Shown: positions 17,082-23,896 of the stretch, in pieces
How positions within the stretch are numbered: position 1 is the stretch's first letter
Layout: each line of letters opens with the position of its first letter
Source of the DNA: Nocardioides mangrovi
GTDB taxonomy: Bacteria; Actinomycetota; Actinomycetes; Propionibacteriales; Nocardioidaceae
DNA: 64,000 nucleotides
Reading direction: 5' to 3'
Assembly: GCF_020073815.1 (NCBI RefSeq)
Contig: NZ_JAIQZJ010000001.1
Span: 1,008,429-1,072,428 of the forward strand
Program-made: the position numbers and the translations under genes
Notes under the pieces: generated by a model
Told to the model about the DNA's origin: nothing
Seen by the model: only the letters and a program-made list of their open reading frames with translations
Database searches by the model: none

Positions 17082-17101
17082 CATCGACCCAAGGAGATCC
17101 G

Positions 17102-17437
17102 ATGCCCCGCATCGTCCGCACGACCACCGGCAACGCTCACCAGGCGATCGCCAACCTGTCCCCCTTCGCCACGTCCGGCGCCCTGTCTGGCCGCGCCCCG
17201 CATGGTCAGCACTTCGGACCATGGGACTCCGGCCGCCTCCCCCGCGAGCACATCGAGTCGTTCCAGCGCGCGACCTACGCCGTGTTCTCCTACGCGACCC
17301 CGATCGCCTGGGTTGTCGATGGCGCCTGGGTCATCCCGACCACGCGCTACAGCCTCACGACCTCGCGCCACCAGTCGGCCGCACGTCACGGCGCCCACCT
17401 GTCCGGCCTCGACGTCACTGCGCAGGTGGCGGCATGA
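17102..17437 (+). CDS. Small phage-type protein (DUF8033-like)
   Basis: 111 residues. ATG 17102 is placed by AGGAG five bases upstream; an extended frame to 17015 runs through the operators. The segment YAVFSYATPIAWVVDGAWV followed by TRYSLTTSRHQ matches a motif I recall from mycobacteriophage and other actinophage small proteins (DUF8033-like). Function unknown. First gene of the rightward operon. Confidence 0.6.
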   Translation: MPRIVRTTTGNAHQAIANLSPFATSGALSGRAPHGQHFGPWDSGRLPREHIESFQRATYAVFSYATPIAWVVDGAWVIPTTRYSLTTSRHQSAARHGAHLSGLDVTAQVAA

Positions 17438-17694
17438 GCACCACGGAGACGACCACTGTCGATCTCGTCATCCGCCTGCACGTGGCTGGCGCGCCTGCCG
17501 ACGTGGCGACCTACCTTGATCCGCTCTACTGCCTTGCCGACGTGATGGCGGTGCAGGCCGAGGACGGGCTCTGGTCGCTTGGCTCACCAGAGGCCGAGAC
17601 CAACGACGGCCCAAGTCACTTCGTCGCCGACATCGATCGCGCACGTGTGCAGGCCATCCTCATCGAGGGACGCACGACGACCGGGAGGGAGTGA
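17434..17694 (+). CDS. Small unknown island protein
   Basis: 86 residues; ATG 17434 overlaps the previous stop (ATGA). Contains VDLVIRLHVAGAPADVATYL, a beta strand and helix typical of small alpha/beta sandwich proteins, and ends in a TTTGRE tail. No family recognised. Confidence 0.5.
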   Translation: MSTTETTTVDLVIRLHVAGAPADVATYLDPLYCLADVMAVQAEDGLWSLGSPEAETNDGPSHFVADIDRARVQAILIEGRTTTGRE

Positions 17695-17696
17695 GC

Positions 17697-17900
17697 ATGC
17701 GCGTCAAGATCGCTGCCATGGTCATGCTGCTGTTCCTGAGCTCGACCTTCCCGCCGCTGCTCCTCGTCGCTCTCCTCCTGGCGTGCAACATCCCCCTTGC
17801 AGGCCTCGCCCGGCGGCGACGAACGGCCGCGTTGAGACGTGCCGCCCTGGAACAGGAGCGCGAGCGGGAGCGCTTCCGAGCCCTGATGGAACTGTCATGA
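17697..17900 (+). CDS. Small membrane protein
   Basis: 67 residues from ATG 17697 (GGGAGG eight bases upstream; a GTG at 17691 is possible). A 30-residue hydrophobic stretch with two probable helices is followed by a strongly basic, arginine-rich cytoplasmic tail. Phage-type holin-like shape, but no lysis genes are nearby. Confidence 0.5.
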   Translation: MRVKIAAMVMLLFLSSTFPPLLLVALLLACNIPLAGLARRRRTAALRRAALEQERERERFRALMELS

Positions 17901-18244
17901 AGGATGGTGCCGTGGACGTCTACATCGAGAGCGCGCCCGAGAACATCACGCCGGAACTCGCGCTGAGGGCTGAGCGCGTGCTCGACGAGCGGTGGAACGG
18001 GTGGCTCCGACCGCTCGCGACCGTCAAGGCCTTCGGGCAGTTCCTCGACGCCTGGCGCGCCAACGATCCGAACGGGATCTGGGGCTACGCGACCGAGGTC
18101 GGCGACACCCTCGTGTGCACGGTCATCGACTCCGACGAGCCCGCCGACGAGTTCCCGCGAGCGGGCGAGACGGCCGACGGGACGCCCCTGTACGACCTGA
18201 CGGGATGGGTCTGGGTCACGGCCGACCACTACGACGCGCGATGA
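17897..18244 (+). CDS. Small unknown island protein
   Basis: 115 residues; ATG 17897 overlaps the previous stop (ATGA). Soluble, acidic, with aromatic-rich DERWNGWLRPLATV and GWVWVTADHYDAR. No recognised family. It completes a run of four tightly coupled small genes. Confidence 0.5.
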   Translation: MKDGAVDVYIESAPENITPELALRAERVLDERWNGWLRPLATVKAFGQFLDAWRANDPNGIWGYATEVGDTLVCTVIDSDEPADEFPRAGETADGTPLYDLTGWVWVTADHYDAR

Positions 18245-18251
18245 TGTCGGC

Positions 18252-18461
18252 ATGGCGAACCAGCCGAAAACGACAGCGCGCGCTGTCCGGATCTCCGACG
18301 AGGTCTGGGACGCGGCCCAGACTCGGGCGAAGGGCGACGGCGTGACGACGACCGACGTGGTGCGCCGAGCGCTCGTGGAGTACCTCGGACTGCCGTCCGA
18401 GACGACCGGCTTTGCCAGCGACCGACAGAGGACGGGCCAGCGCTCGACCGATGACGTCTGA
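18252..18461 (+). CDS. Ribbon-helix-helix (CopG/Arc-type) DNA-binding protein
   Basis: 69 residues. TTARAVRISDEVWDAAQTRA is the short beta strand and first helix, and TTTDVVRRALVEYLGL the second helix of an RHH fold. Such small proteins usually repress their own operon and could recognise a palindromic operator such as the pair at 17031-17081 (inference). The stop lies 11 bases inside the vsr gene. Confidence 0.7.
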   Translation: MANQPKTTARAVRISDEVWDAAQTRAKGDGVTTTDVVRRALVEYLGLPSETTGFASDRQRTGQRSTDDV

Positions 18462-18939
18462 TCCGCTGACCCCGCCGAGCCCGGGACGTCGGAGCGCGAT
18501 GCGGCAGCAGCGCGTGAAGGACACCGAGCCCGAGATGCTCCTACGTCGGGCGCTGACTGCTCGCGGCCTGCGCTATCGCCTGCACCGTCGCCTGCTCAAG
18601 GACTCCCGTCGTACGACTGACATCGCCTTCGGTCCCGCACGGGTCGCGGTGGACGTGCGCGGCTGCTTCTGGCACGGCTGCCCCGAGCACTGCCGACGAG
18701 GCTCGGCAAACTCCGAGTGGTGGAACGCGAAGCTTGAGGCCAACATCGCCCGTGACGAGGACACCGAGCGCCGCCTCACGGAGGCCGGATGGCTCGTTCT
18801 CGTCGTCTGGGAGCATGACGACCCGAAGCTGGCGGCAGATCGGGTTGCAGCCGCTGTTCGGGCACGCACACTCGCAGCAGCATCCAGCCCCAATCCAGAG
18901 AAGGAACTGGAGAAGTGGCGACGGCTTTGGGGCAGCTGA
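18451..18939 (+). CDS. vsr: Very short patch repair (Vsr) endonuclease
   Basis: 162 residues. TEPEMLLRRALTARGLRYRLH opens the domain; TTDIAF places the catalytic Asp at 57; DVRGCFWHGCPEHC (68-81) carries the conserved Cys/His zinc set; WWNAKLEANIARDEDTERRL and VVWEHDD close it. Vsr nicks 5' of T in T:G mismatches that arise when 5-methylcytosine deaminates, so it protects hosts of C5-methyltransferases. The island's cytosine methyltransferase at 21,199-22,425 is the expected partner, although vsr is 2.3 kb away on the other strand. Confidence 0.92.
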   Translation: MTSDPLTPPSPGRRSAMRQQRVKDTEPEMLLRRALTARGLRYRLHRRLLKDSRRTTDIAFGPARVAVDVRGCFWHGCPEHCRRGSANSEWWNAKLEANIARDEDTERRLTEAGWLVLVVWEHDDPKLAADRVAAAVRARTLAAASSPNPEKELEKWRRLWGS

Positions 18940-18940
18940 G

Positions 18941-19258
18941 CTACGCGCCGCCGAGAAAGCGGGCTACCGCAGCGGCTACATTCGCCATCGTTCCGACAAC
19001 CGGCGCTATCGACTTCAGAGCATCCCAGCTTGTCCGGAACACGGCCTTCTTCTCGTCCGCAGCGGCCTGAACCATCGCTTCGGCGAACTCGGTCGCGTCT
19101 GGGTTGTTCAACTTCTCCACCGTCGCCAGCAGGTCGGCGAGCGCCTCTTTCAGATCTGCGTCTCGTCCCTCGATTCGGTTGAAGGAACCAGCGATCACCG
19201 AGTCCACTGCCACTACCGCATTGCCGCTTGCCTTGATCTTCACCGTCTTGTTGGCCAT
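18941..19258 (-). CDS. Probable separate C-terminal product from an internal start
   Basis: In frame with the 455-residue gene, an ATG at 19258 is preceded by AAGGAGG (19264-19270) with a five-base gap, a better ribosome-binding site than that of the full gene. It would give a 105-residue protein (MANKTVKIKASGNAVV...) made of a beta hairpin, a helix pair and a hydrophobic tail. Either the gene makes both a full-length protein and this part, or two genes have fused. The family is not recognised. Confidence 0.5.
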   Translation of the reverse strand: MANKTVKIKASGNAVVAVDSVIAGSFNRIEGRDADLKEALADLLATVEKLNNPDATEFAEAMVQAAADEKKAVFRTSWDALKSIAPVVGTMANVAAAVARFLGGA

Positions 19259-20308
19259 CACGACCTCCTTCGCATAAAAACGCTCAACCCGTATGCCGCC
19301 TCGAGCCGCCTGAACAACGGCTTCTGCTTCCCGTGCCCGCTCGACAACGACCCGAAGGCGAGTTGCCAGTCCTTTGCTCTCTTCGCTCACGAGGTCTGCG
19401 AGCTGCTCTAGCTCCCTGAGGTTCAGTCTGCCGAATCCGGACGCAAGCGCGACCAACGGCGGCCGGGCTACCTTGCCGTCCCTGACGCTGGCGAGATTAG
19501 TTGACAGGGAGGCGACCAGGTCGGCGAGTGCTTGCAGGTCGAGCTGAAGCTTCCCCTTGCTATGGGTTCGGCCTACACCGCGCAGAAACTCGAGCTCCGT
19601 GTGCATTCTCCAGAGCGTGCCTCGGAAGCGACGAACCATTTTCAGTTGGCCGCGAGTCCCTACCATTCGGTACGACGGGACCATATATCCATGGACTCGG
19701 GCAGAGAGCGCTGCAGCGTCTGAGTTGGCAACCGTCGACTCAATGAGGACCGCTGGGCCGCAGTCAGTCACCGGGTTATGCGCGACCGCCACCGGTGCGC
19801 TGCCTGTCGAACGCGCGACAGCGAGGGCAAGCGGGCGACCGACATCTCGCAACGCTCTTGAGTGCTCAGACCTCCCGCCGACGGCGACCCGGAGCTGCAA
19901 GACGTCGTCGACGAGCCACTCCACCCGATGGCTTCCCGAGTCCGCGCAGGCAAGGCCGATGTCGAGCCGATAGCCGTACCGGAAGCCGTATAAGCGGCGG
20001 TACACGACCGAGAACGGCGCTCGGCAGGTGCCGGGATCGTCGACGAATCTCACTAGCCGACGCGCGTCACAATAGGCAGGCTCTCCATCCCAGCCGGCGA
20101 TCGGACCCGATCGCCGCACCTGGACGCCGCCGATGGATCGTAGGAATTCGACCCCCGGCGTCGGGTCCGGCCAAGTCGGTCTCGCCAACCTATTAAGACC
20201 GGGATCCGCCAACACGGGACGTAGATCCAGCAGCGGGACTTGGAATACCACGAACTGGCGGCGCCCGCCGTCTGGCGCTAGGGCCGACGAGTGGGGCGCG
20301 TCACTCAC
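18941..20308 (-). CDS. Unknown 455-residue island protein, candidate effector
   Basis: GTG start at 20308. Residues 1-220 form a soluble alpha/beta domain with many Tyr/Arg (RRLYGFRYGYRLDIGLA). Residues 225-245, RGTLWRMHTELEFLRGV, resemble a helix found in actinobacterial conflict-system proteins (from memory, weak). A long helical region follows (250-345), then a distinct C-terminal part from Met351 with a beta-rich SGNAVVAVDSVIAGSFNRIEG, helices, and a hydrophobic amphipathic tail (SIAPVVGTMANVAAAVARFL). Its placement between vsr and a restriction-modification pair makes a defence role plausible. It is convergent with vsr, one base apart. A strong internal start exists (see 18941-19258). 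Confidence 0.6.
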   Translation of the reverse strand: MSDAPHSSALAPDGGRRQFVVFQVPLLDLRPVLADPGLNRLARPTWPDPTPGVEFLRSIGGVQVRRSGPIAGWDGEPAYCDARRLVRFVDDPGTCRAPFSVVYRRLYGFRYGYRLDIGLACADSGSHRVEWLVDDVLQLRVAVGGRSEHSRALRDVGRPLALAVARSTGSAPVAVAHNPVTDCGPAVLIESTVANSDAAALSARVHGYMVPSYRMVGTRGQLKMVRRFRGTLWRMHTELEFLRGVGRTHSKGKLQLDLQALADLVASLSTNLASVRDGKVARPPLVALASGFGRLNLRELEQLADLVSEESKGLATRLRVVVERAREAEAVVQAARGGIRVERFYAKEVVMANKTVKIKASGNAVVAVDSVIAGSFNRIEGRDADLKEALADLLATVEKLNNPDATEFAEAMVQAAADEKKAVFRTSWDALKSIAPVVGTMANVAAAVARFLGGA

Positions 20309-20441
20309 GAGGCGATCCTATGGACGTTGAACTGAAGTGTCGACGAAATCGCGTGGTCCGCCGCCCCCGACCGCACTGCGGTATCCTGAACGAGGCCGGT
20401 GCCTGCGCGGTGCCGACCTAGCAGATTCGGCTCACGCGCAG

Positions 20442-20517
20442 CCAAACCGTCCATAACCCTCTGGTGAGGGGCCTCCAAGATTTGGAGCAGCTACGGGTTC
20501 GATTCCCCTGGCTTGGT
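20442..20517 (+). tRNA. Degenerate tRNA-like sequence
   Basis: Exactly 76 bases with tRNA geometry. CCAAACC (20442-20448) pairs with GGCTTGG (20510-20516) with one mismatch as acceptor stem, ACGGG-TTCGATT-CCCCT (20493-20509) is a T arm with a canonical loop and one mismatch, and CTCC/GGAG (20473-20476, 20484-20487) closes a 7-base loop with GAT in the anticodon place. The D arm is irregular and position 33 is A, not T. It may be a decayed or phage-type tRNA, or a relic of an older attachment site. Confidence 0.35.
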
Positions 20518-20587
20518 GCGATCAACACGGAGCTGGCACGTTGCCCCACCGTTCGGCGGGGGGCGTCGTGTGCCTCGACGGGCCCTC

Positions 20588-21202
20588 CTAGATGGCGATC
20601 CGGGCGCGCAGGTACTCGCGGACGTCAGCCTCGATGTCCGCGCGAGTCTCGTTCCGCGTCTTGAAGTGCTCAGCCCATGCACGTCCGGGATGCAGAACGT
20701 CCCAGCGGGAGACCGTGCCCGCGCGCCGACCAACGCCCGGGTCGTGGTTGCCGAAGCCGTCCACGATGCTGTTCCACACCGGGGCGAAGCGACCGATCAT
20801 CAGTGACTCACCGAGTGGGATCCAGATCTCCTGGGTGACGAGCCACCGGGCGTAGAAGTCTTCGATGTACAAGTTCTCCGCTGACACAATGCTGTTGGCG
20901 TGCTGCTTGAGCCTAGAGCTGAGCGCGGTTCCGCCGCTCGCAGTCGCGACCTCGACGCCCTTGCGCGAGCCCTTCGGCACCGCCTTCCCAACGTAGATCG
21001 GAACCTCGAAGGCCTCACGCTGGTTGACCGCGCCGAGAGTCTCGTAGGGCGCGGCGTCGCCGGTGTAGTAGATCGCGTAGACCCCGGCGCCAGTGAAGCG
21101 GCTCATCTGGTCCATGCGCGTAGGAGTCGAGTCCAGCAGCGCGTTCTCAACGCTGTGACCGAGGTTCTCCATACTGAGCGGGTTGTAGGGCTCGTCGGTC
21201 AT
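20588..21202 (-). CDS. Type II restriction endonuclease, Eco29kI-like (GIY-YIG)
   Basis: 204 residues. GAGVYAIYYTG (about 38-48) and PIYVGKAVPKGSRKG (68-82) are the GIY and YIG elements; SSRLKQHANSI gives Arg97 and His101; GESLMIGRF has Glu132 and PVWNSIV Asn144. The spacings R-4-H and E-12-N match the active site I recall for Eco29kI, which cuts CCGCGG. ATG 21202 overlaps the stop of the methyltransferase gene (ATGA), so methylase is translated first. Recognition sequence here is inferred only from family. Confidence 0.88.
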   Translation of the reverse strand: MTDEPYNPLSMENLGHSVENALLDSTPTRMDQMSRFTGAGVYAIYYTGDAAPYETLGAVNQREAFEVPIYVGKAVPKGSRKGVEVATASGGTALSSRLKQHANSIVSAENLYIEDFYARWLVTQEIWIPLGESLMIGRFAPVWNSIVDGFGNHDPGVGRRAGTVSRWDVLHPGRAWAEHFKTRNETRADIEADVREYLRARIAI

Positions 21203-22425
21203 GCCGTCGCTGCCCGCGACGTCTTGCCCCGACGGGCAGCGTGGGCAGCGCGGAAGTCCGCCAGAGCGATGTGCTCTGCGACGCTCCCCGCGACCTTCTG
21301 CGCGAGCACGACCGGCACGGCGTTCCCCAACTGGCGCATGGCTTCTCCCCAGGCGCCGTGGAGCTCGTAGCGGTCGGGGAAGGTCTGCAGGCGGGCGCTC
21401 TCGCGAATGGAGAAGTAGCGGATCGAACCATCCACGTTCAGCAACATGTTCTCGCCACCAGGGACACCATGCCCGCCAGCCTTCAGGGTCTTGGCAGGCA
21501 TGTCGATGTGACTGCCCGTGTGGCCGGGATAGGAGCGCGCGCCCGGCTGCAGGATGTGGTTGTGGTGCATCCGGCTACCGCCGAGCGTCGGCTCCGGCAA
21601 GTCGCTGATCGCGTCCCGAACGGTGCGCCACGGCAGCGCGAGCTCCTCGGCCGGGACATGGCGAAGAGCAGCCACGCGCGTGGCTACTCGCGGGCTCATC
21701 TCGGGGCGATTCTTCTTCGCGACCTTATGCCGCTCCCAGTAAGTGCCGCTGACCCACTGAGCGTGCAGGAGGGCGTCGTATGAGTGGGTCGCCGCCGGGA
21801 AGGAGAACTCGGCCCCAAGATCGCTGCGGAAACCGATGATGAAGACGCGGTGGCGCTGCTGCGGGACTCCGTAATCCGCCGCGTTCACCAAGGTCGGGAC
21901 GACGTTGTAGGTGAGGTCCTCGCCAGACTTGCTGTTGGTGTGCTCGCTCTGCAGACGCTGGAAGTGGTCAAACCAGGTCTCCCCCTCGCGGCTGGTGATC
22001 TCGGGGTGACCGAGCTGCAAGAGGATGTACTGGTAGTAGTTCGCGAACGCGGTGCGGGTCAGGCCCCGGACGTTCTCGAAGATGAAGGCCTTCGGGCTGA
22101 GGGTCCGTACGACCTCGATGGCGGCAGGGAACATGTCGCGCTTGTCGTCGGCCGCGCGGGCCTTGCCGCCCATGCTGAACGGCTGGCACGGCGGCCCACC
22201 GGTGACGAGGTCGACGGGCTCGGTGACCTGCGACCAGTCGACGGCGCGAACGTCGCCCTCATGCACCTTCCAGCCGTCGACCAGCGGGTAGCCCAGCGCC
22301 TGGTTCTCGCGGACGGTGTCACATGCCCAGCGATCCCACTCGACTACGACCTCCGGATGGAAGCCCGCGAGCTCACAGCCGAGAGCGAGACCACCGGCAC
22401 CGGCGAAGAGTTCTACGGAGCGCAC
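21199..22425 (-). CDS. DNA (cytosine-5-)-methyltransferase
   Basis: 408 residues from GTG 22425. Motif I ELFAGAGGLALG (5-16), motif IV GGPPCQPFS with catalytic Cys80, motif VI ENVRG, motif VIII PQQRHRVFI, and motif X RQLGNAVPV near the C-terminus are all in order. It methylates C5 of cytosine in the site cut by the adjoining Eco29kI-like enzyme and so protects island and host DNA. The target recognition region lies between about 240 and 320. A hairpin upstream may limit read-through into it. Confidence 0.95.
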   Translation of the reverse strand: MRSVELFAGAGGLALGCELAGFHPEVVVEWDRWACDTVRENQALGYPLVDGWKVHEGDVRAVDWSQVTEPVDLVTGGPPCQPFSMGGKARAADDKRDMFPAAIEVVRTLSPKAFIFENVRGLTRTAFANYYQYILLQLGHPEITSREGETWFDHFQRLQSEHTNSKSGEDLTYNVVPTLVNAADYGVPQQRHRVFIIGFRSDLGAEFSFPAATHSYDALLHAQWVSGTYWERHKVAKKNRPEMSPRVATRVAALRHVPAEELALPWRTVRDAISDLPEPTLGGSRMHHNHILQPGARSYPGHTGSHIDMPAKTLKAGGHGVPGGENMLLNVDGSIRYFSIRESARLQTFPDRYELHGAWGEAMRQLGNAVPVVLAQKVAGSVAEHIALADFRAAHAARRGKTSRAATA

Positions 22426-22466
22426 GCGGGCAGATTACCTCGGTGTAACTCTGTCTGCACCCCCAT

Positions 22467-22493
22467 CTCGGCGTGTCCAGACGACACGCCGAG
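22467..22493. terminator. Perfect 11-bp hairpin before the methyltransferase gene
   Basis: CTCGGCGTGTC (22467-22477) pairs with GACACGCCGAG (22483-22493) across a five-base loop. It sits between the small gene ending at 22513 and the methyltransferase start at 22425, on the leader side. It may terminate the upstream transcript or act as a control element for the restriction-modification pair. Confidence 0.65.
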
Positions 22494-22512
22494 TGCGGAC
22501 CTCAAGCCTCAA

Positions 22513-22749
22513 CTAGAGGTCGAAGGTTTCCCGCAACCGCGCGATGAGCAGAGCCGCGATCTCGCGGTCTAGCTGGATCGTCTGACTGACCTTGGGTTCC
22601 GACTGGCGGTCGTCCGAACCATAGGTACTGAGTTGGAACAGGGTCACACCCTCTGCCCCGTGGACGACCTGCCAGCGGCAGTCGACCTCGGTGGGATGCA
22701 CCCTGCTTCCGGCTCTTTCCTCGCGCTCGATAGTCCGCACCAGTGCCAT
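22513..22749 (-). CDS. Small conserved protein upstream of the restriction-modification pair
   Basis: 78 residues from ATG 22749. MALVRTIEREERAG opens it and QLSTYGSDDRQSEPKVSQTIQLD is the most distinctive segment. I recall similar short proteins next to restriction-modification genes in actinobacteria, sometimes misnamed, but cannot name a function. It does not have the helix-turn-helix of a classical C (controller) protein. Same strand as the methyltransferase, separated by the 11-bp hairpin. Confidence 0.55.
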   Translation of the reverse strand: MALVRTIEREERAGSRVHPTEVDCRWQVVHGAEGVTLFQLSTYGSDDRQSEPKVSQTIQLDREIAALLIARLRETFDL

Positions 22750-22893
22750 GGCTGGACGATAGCTGTCGCCCAGCCCGAGGGGGCAGAAGCAAAAGCCTGC
22801 GGGCAGTCACAGACACGCCCACGCGAAGCGCGTCTCACGCAGGGCTTGAGATCTGGAGTATCATCCGCGCCCCCCAATGCGGCCAGCCCGACG

Positions 22894-23030
22894 GCCCCTG
22901 CGAAGACAAAACCGCAGGTCAGAGGCCTGATCAGGCCTCTACAGGAGCTAGATATGCGTCAGCCCCGGCGGCAACCGGGGCTGGCGAACGCTCTCCAACT
23001 GGCTATGGCAAGAAAGCGATGGCTCAATAC
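22894..23030 (+). ncRNA. Structured repeat module, copy A
   Basis: Ordered elements: CCTGCG/CGCAGG hairpin (22897-22917), a 20-base perfect palindrome (22921-22940), a 9-bp hairpin CAGCCCCGG/CCGGGGCTG (22970-22983 region), and TCCAACTGGCTATGGCAAGA (22994-23013), whose GGCTAT pairs with the following ATGGCT through wobble. Copy B repeats the same order. Open frames over the two copies shift relative to each other, so conservation is at RNA or DNA level. Confidence 0.5.
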
Positions 23031-23174
23031 TGGAAGTGAATAACTCAAAAGTCAAACACTCTAGACGAGACCAGGGGCTGGAAGAGGGCACGGCGAAGCG
23101 GCCCCCTAAGCAACAAACACTATACTACTCGTCCAGGCTCGTTACAAGACATAGCTCCATACGAGCGACCCAGC

Positions 23175-23288
23175 GGCCCTGCGCGAGATCGAAACCGCAG
23201 GTCAGAGGCCTGAAACGAGCACAACCCCGGCGGCAACCGGGGCTGTGGAAGCTCACTCCAACTGGCTATAGCAAGAGCGATAGCCCTA
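23175..23288 (+). ncRNA. Structured repeat module, copy B
   Basis: Same order as copy A: CCTGCG/CGCAGG hairpin, the GTCAGAGGCCTGA segment, CCCCGG-CGGCAA-CCGGGG hairpin, then TCCAACTGGCTATAGCAAGAG (23257-23277) with GGCTAT pairing exactly with the following ATAGCC. The change ATGGCT to ATAGCC between copies preserves pairing, which supports an RNA structure. Confidence 0.5.
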
Positions 23289-23439
23289 ATCATTGTTTGT
23301 TCTTAATAGGAAGTCAATGACTGCGAGCGAACAAACTAACGACTCGAGCGGTAGTCAGTTCCAGCGATTCAAAAACCTACTATCGTACCCAGCTCAACAA
23401 AGCTAAGAGAGCGGGCGCGCCAGCCAATAGAAAGCGAAC

Positions 23440-23472
23440 GGCGCCTGGCAGTCCAAGGGACTCCCAGGCGCC
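23440..23472 (-). terminator. Hairpin terminator after the 54-residue gene
   Basis: GGCGCCTGG (23440-23448) pairs with CCAGGCGCC (23464-23472), extended by AGTCC/GACT pairing around a short loop. It begins 9 bases beyond the stop of the small membrane protein gene. Confidence 0.75.
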
Positions 23473-23480
23473 GACCTCAA

Positions 23481-23645
23481 TTATGAGGGGCCACGCAGCA
23501 GCACAGTGATCAAGCCAGTAACGGCAACGATCGCGGCTGCGAGCGCCGTCAGAGTCGCAGAGCCAGCTCTCATGGCGAGGTACACCAGAACGAGCGAGGC
23601 CGCGAGTGCGACGACGACTACGAGGCCCCAGATCGGGGACCCCAT
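23481..23645 (-). CDS. 54-residue membrane protein at the island end
   Basis: ATG 23645 with GAGGAG upstream; the longer frame to 23765 includes the leader repeat and is not used. Two hydrophobic helices (VVVVALAASLVLVYLAM and LTALAAAIVAVTGLITVLL) joined by RAGSAT, with a short basic end. No recognised family; size is that of small phage or toxin-type membrane proteins. It has its own terminator and repeat-bearing leader. Confidence 0.6.
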   Translation of the reverse strand: MGSPIWGLVVVVALAASLVLVYLAMRAGSATLTALAAAIVAVTGLITVLLRGPS

Positions 23646-23657
23646 AAGAATTCTCCT

Positions 23658-23714
23658 CTCTTGCCTATAGCCAGTTGGATTTCTTTTTCTCGTCCCACGC
23701 CCTTGGTTTGCCGC
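23658..23714 (-). ncRNA. Structured repeat module, partial copy C in the leader of the 54-residue gene
   Basis: On the minus strand, GGCGGCAAACC is followed by TCCAACTGGCTATAGGCAAG (23658-23679), the conserved core of copies A and B, then AGAGGAGAATTCTT and the ATG at 23645. The conserved box therefore sits directly in front of a ribosome-binding site, as a leader element would. Confidence 0.5.
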
Positions 23715-23886
23715 CCGGGAATGGGACTTGAGATGAACTATCTCACGAGGTCCGAGACTCGGCAAGCATTGATGCGCGCGCCCCGGTTATCCCGCGTCAA
23801 CATGCGCTTCCGGGCGCCACGACTAACCCGTCTAGCCGTTCAGTCACTGAACCCCAAAGGCTCGTAATTGTGGTGTGAAAACTAGA

Positions 23887-23896
23887 CATGTGTGTG
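23887..23896. other. attR junction
   Basis: Island sequence ending gaaaactagacatgtgtg meets cpaF sequence gcgcaggctctcc. Joining the island ends with TG as core gives an attP whose arms mirror each other at 17 of 21 positions around TGTT; with CATGT as core the arms are GTGTGAA and TTCACAC separated by 11 bases. Both are reasonable recombinase sites; the first also restores the usual CpaF reading. Confidence 0.65.

Larger units (their letters stand above)
16297..17101. other. Non-coding control region of the island
   Basis: This 805-base stretch has no supported gene. It holds the leader hairpin (16323-16354), the iteron array (16550-16802), a GC-rich stretch without visible structure (16803-17020), and the paired operators before the rightward operon (17031-17081). 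It separates the two divergent operons. Confidence 0.75.
22750..23480. other. Gene-free region at the right end of the island
   Basis: Apart from structured copies A and B and the terminator at 23440-23472, this 730-base region shows no gene with a ribosome-binding site. Short open frames that run through the copies do not keep a common frame. Base composition is clearly more A+T-rich than the chromosome, especially 23,040-23,160 and 23,280-23,410. Confidence 0.7.
9031..23895. mobile_element. Integrated island, about 14.86 kb, phage-satellite-like, inserted in cpaF
   Basis: Both halves of one ATPase gene flank this block, and a large serine recombinase starts 20 bases inside its left end. 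Contents in order: recombinase, a CxCGCGG/FLPGHDQ-type small protein, a leftward replication/packaging-like operon, an iteron array, a rightward operon of small proteins ending in vsr, an unknown 455-residue gene, a tRNA-like sequence, an Eco29kI-like restriction-modification pair, structured repeats and a small membrane protein. No capsid, portal, protease, tail or large terminase and no FtsK/TraB-type conjugation protein is present, so it is neither a complete prophage nor an AICE. A satellite that uses a helper phage is the best fit (inference). Confidence 0.85.

Noticed and set aside
22743..23320. Short plus-strand open frames sharing a PTGY-like peptide over the repeat copies
   Set aside because: The shared peptide falls in different frames relative to flanking conserved bases, and none has a ribosome-binding site, so conservation is not coding.
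9031..23895. Complete prophage or AICE
   Set aside because: No structural, lysis, large terminase or FtsK/TraB-type gene is present in the block.
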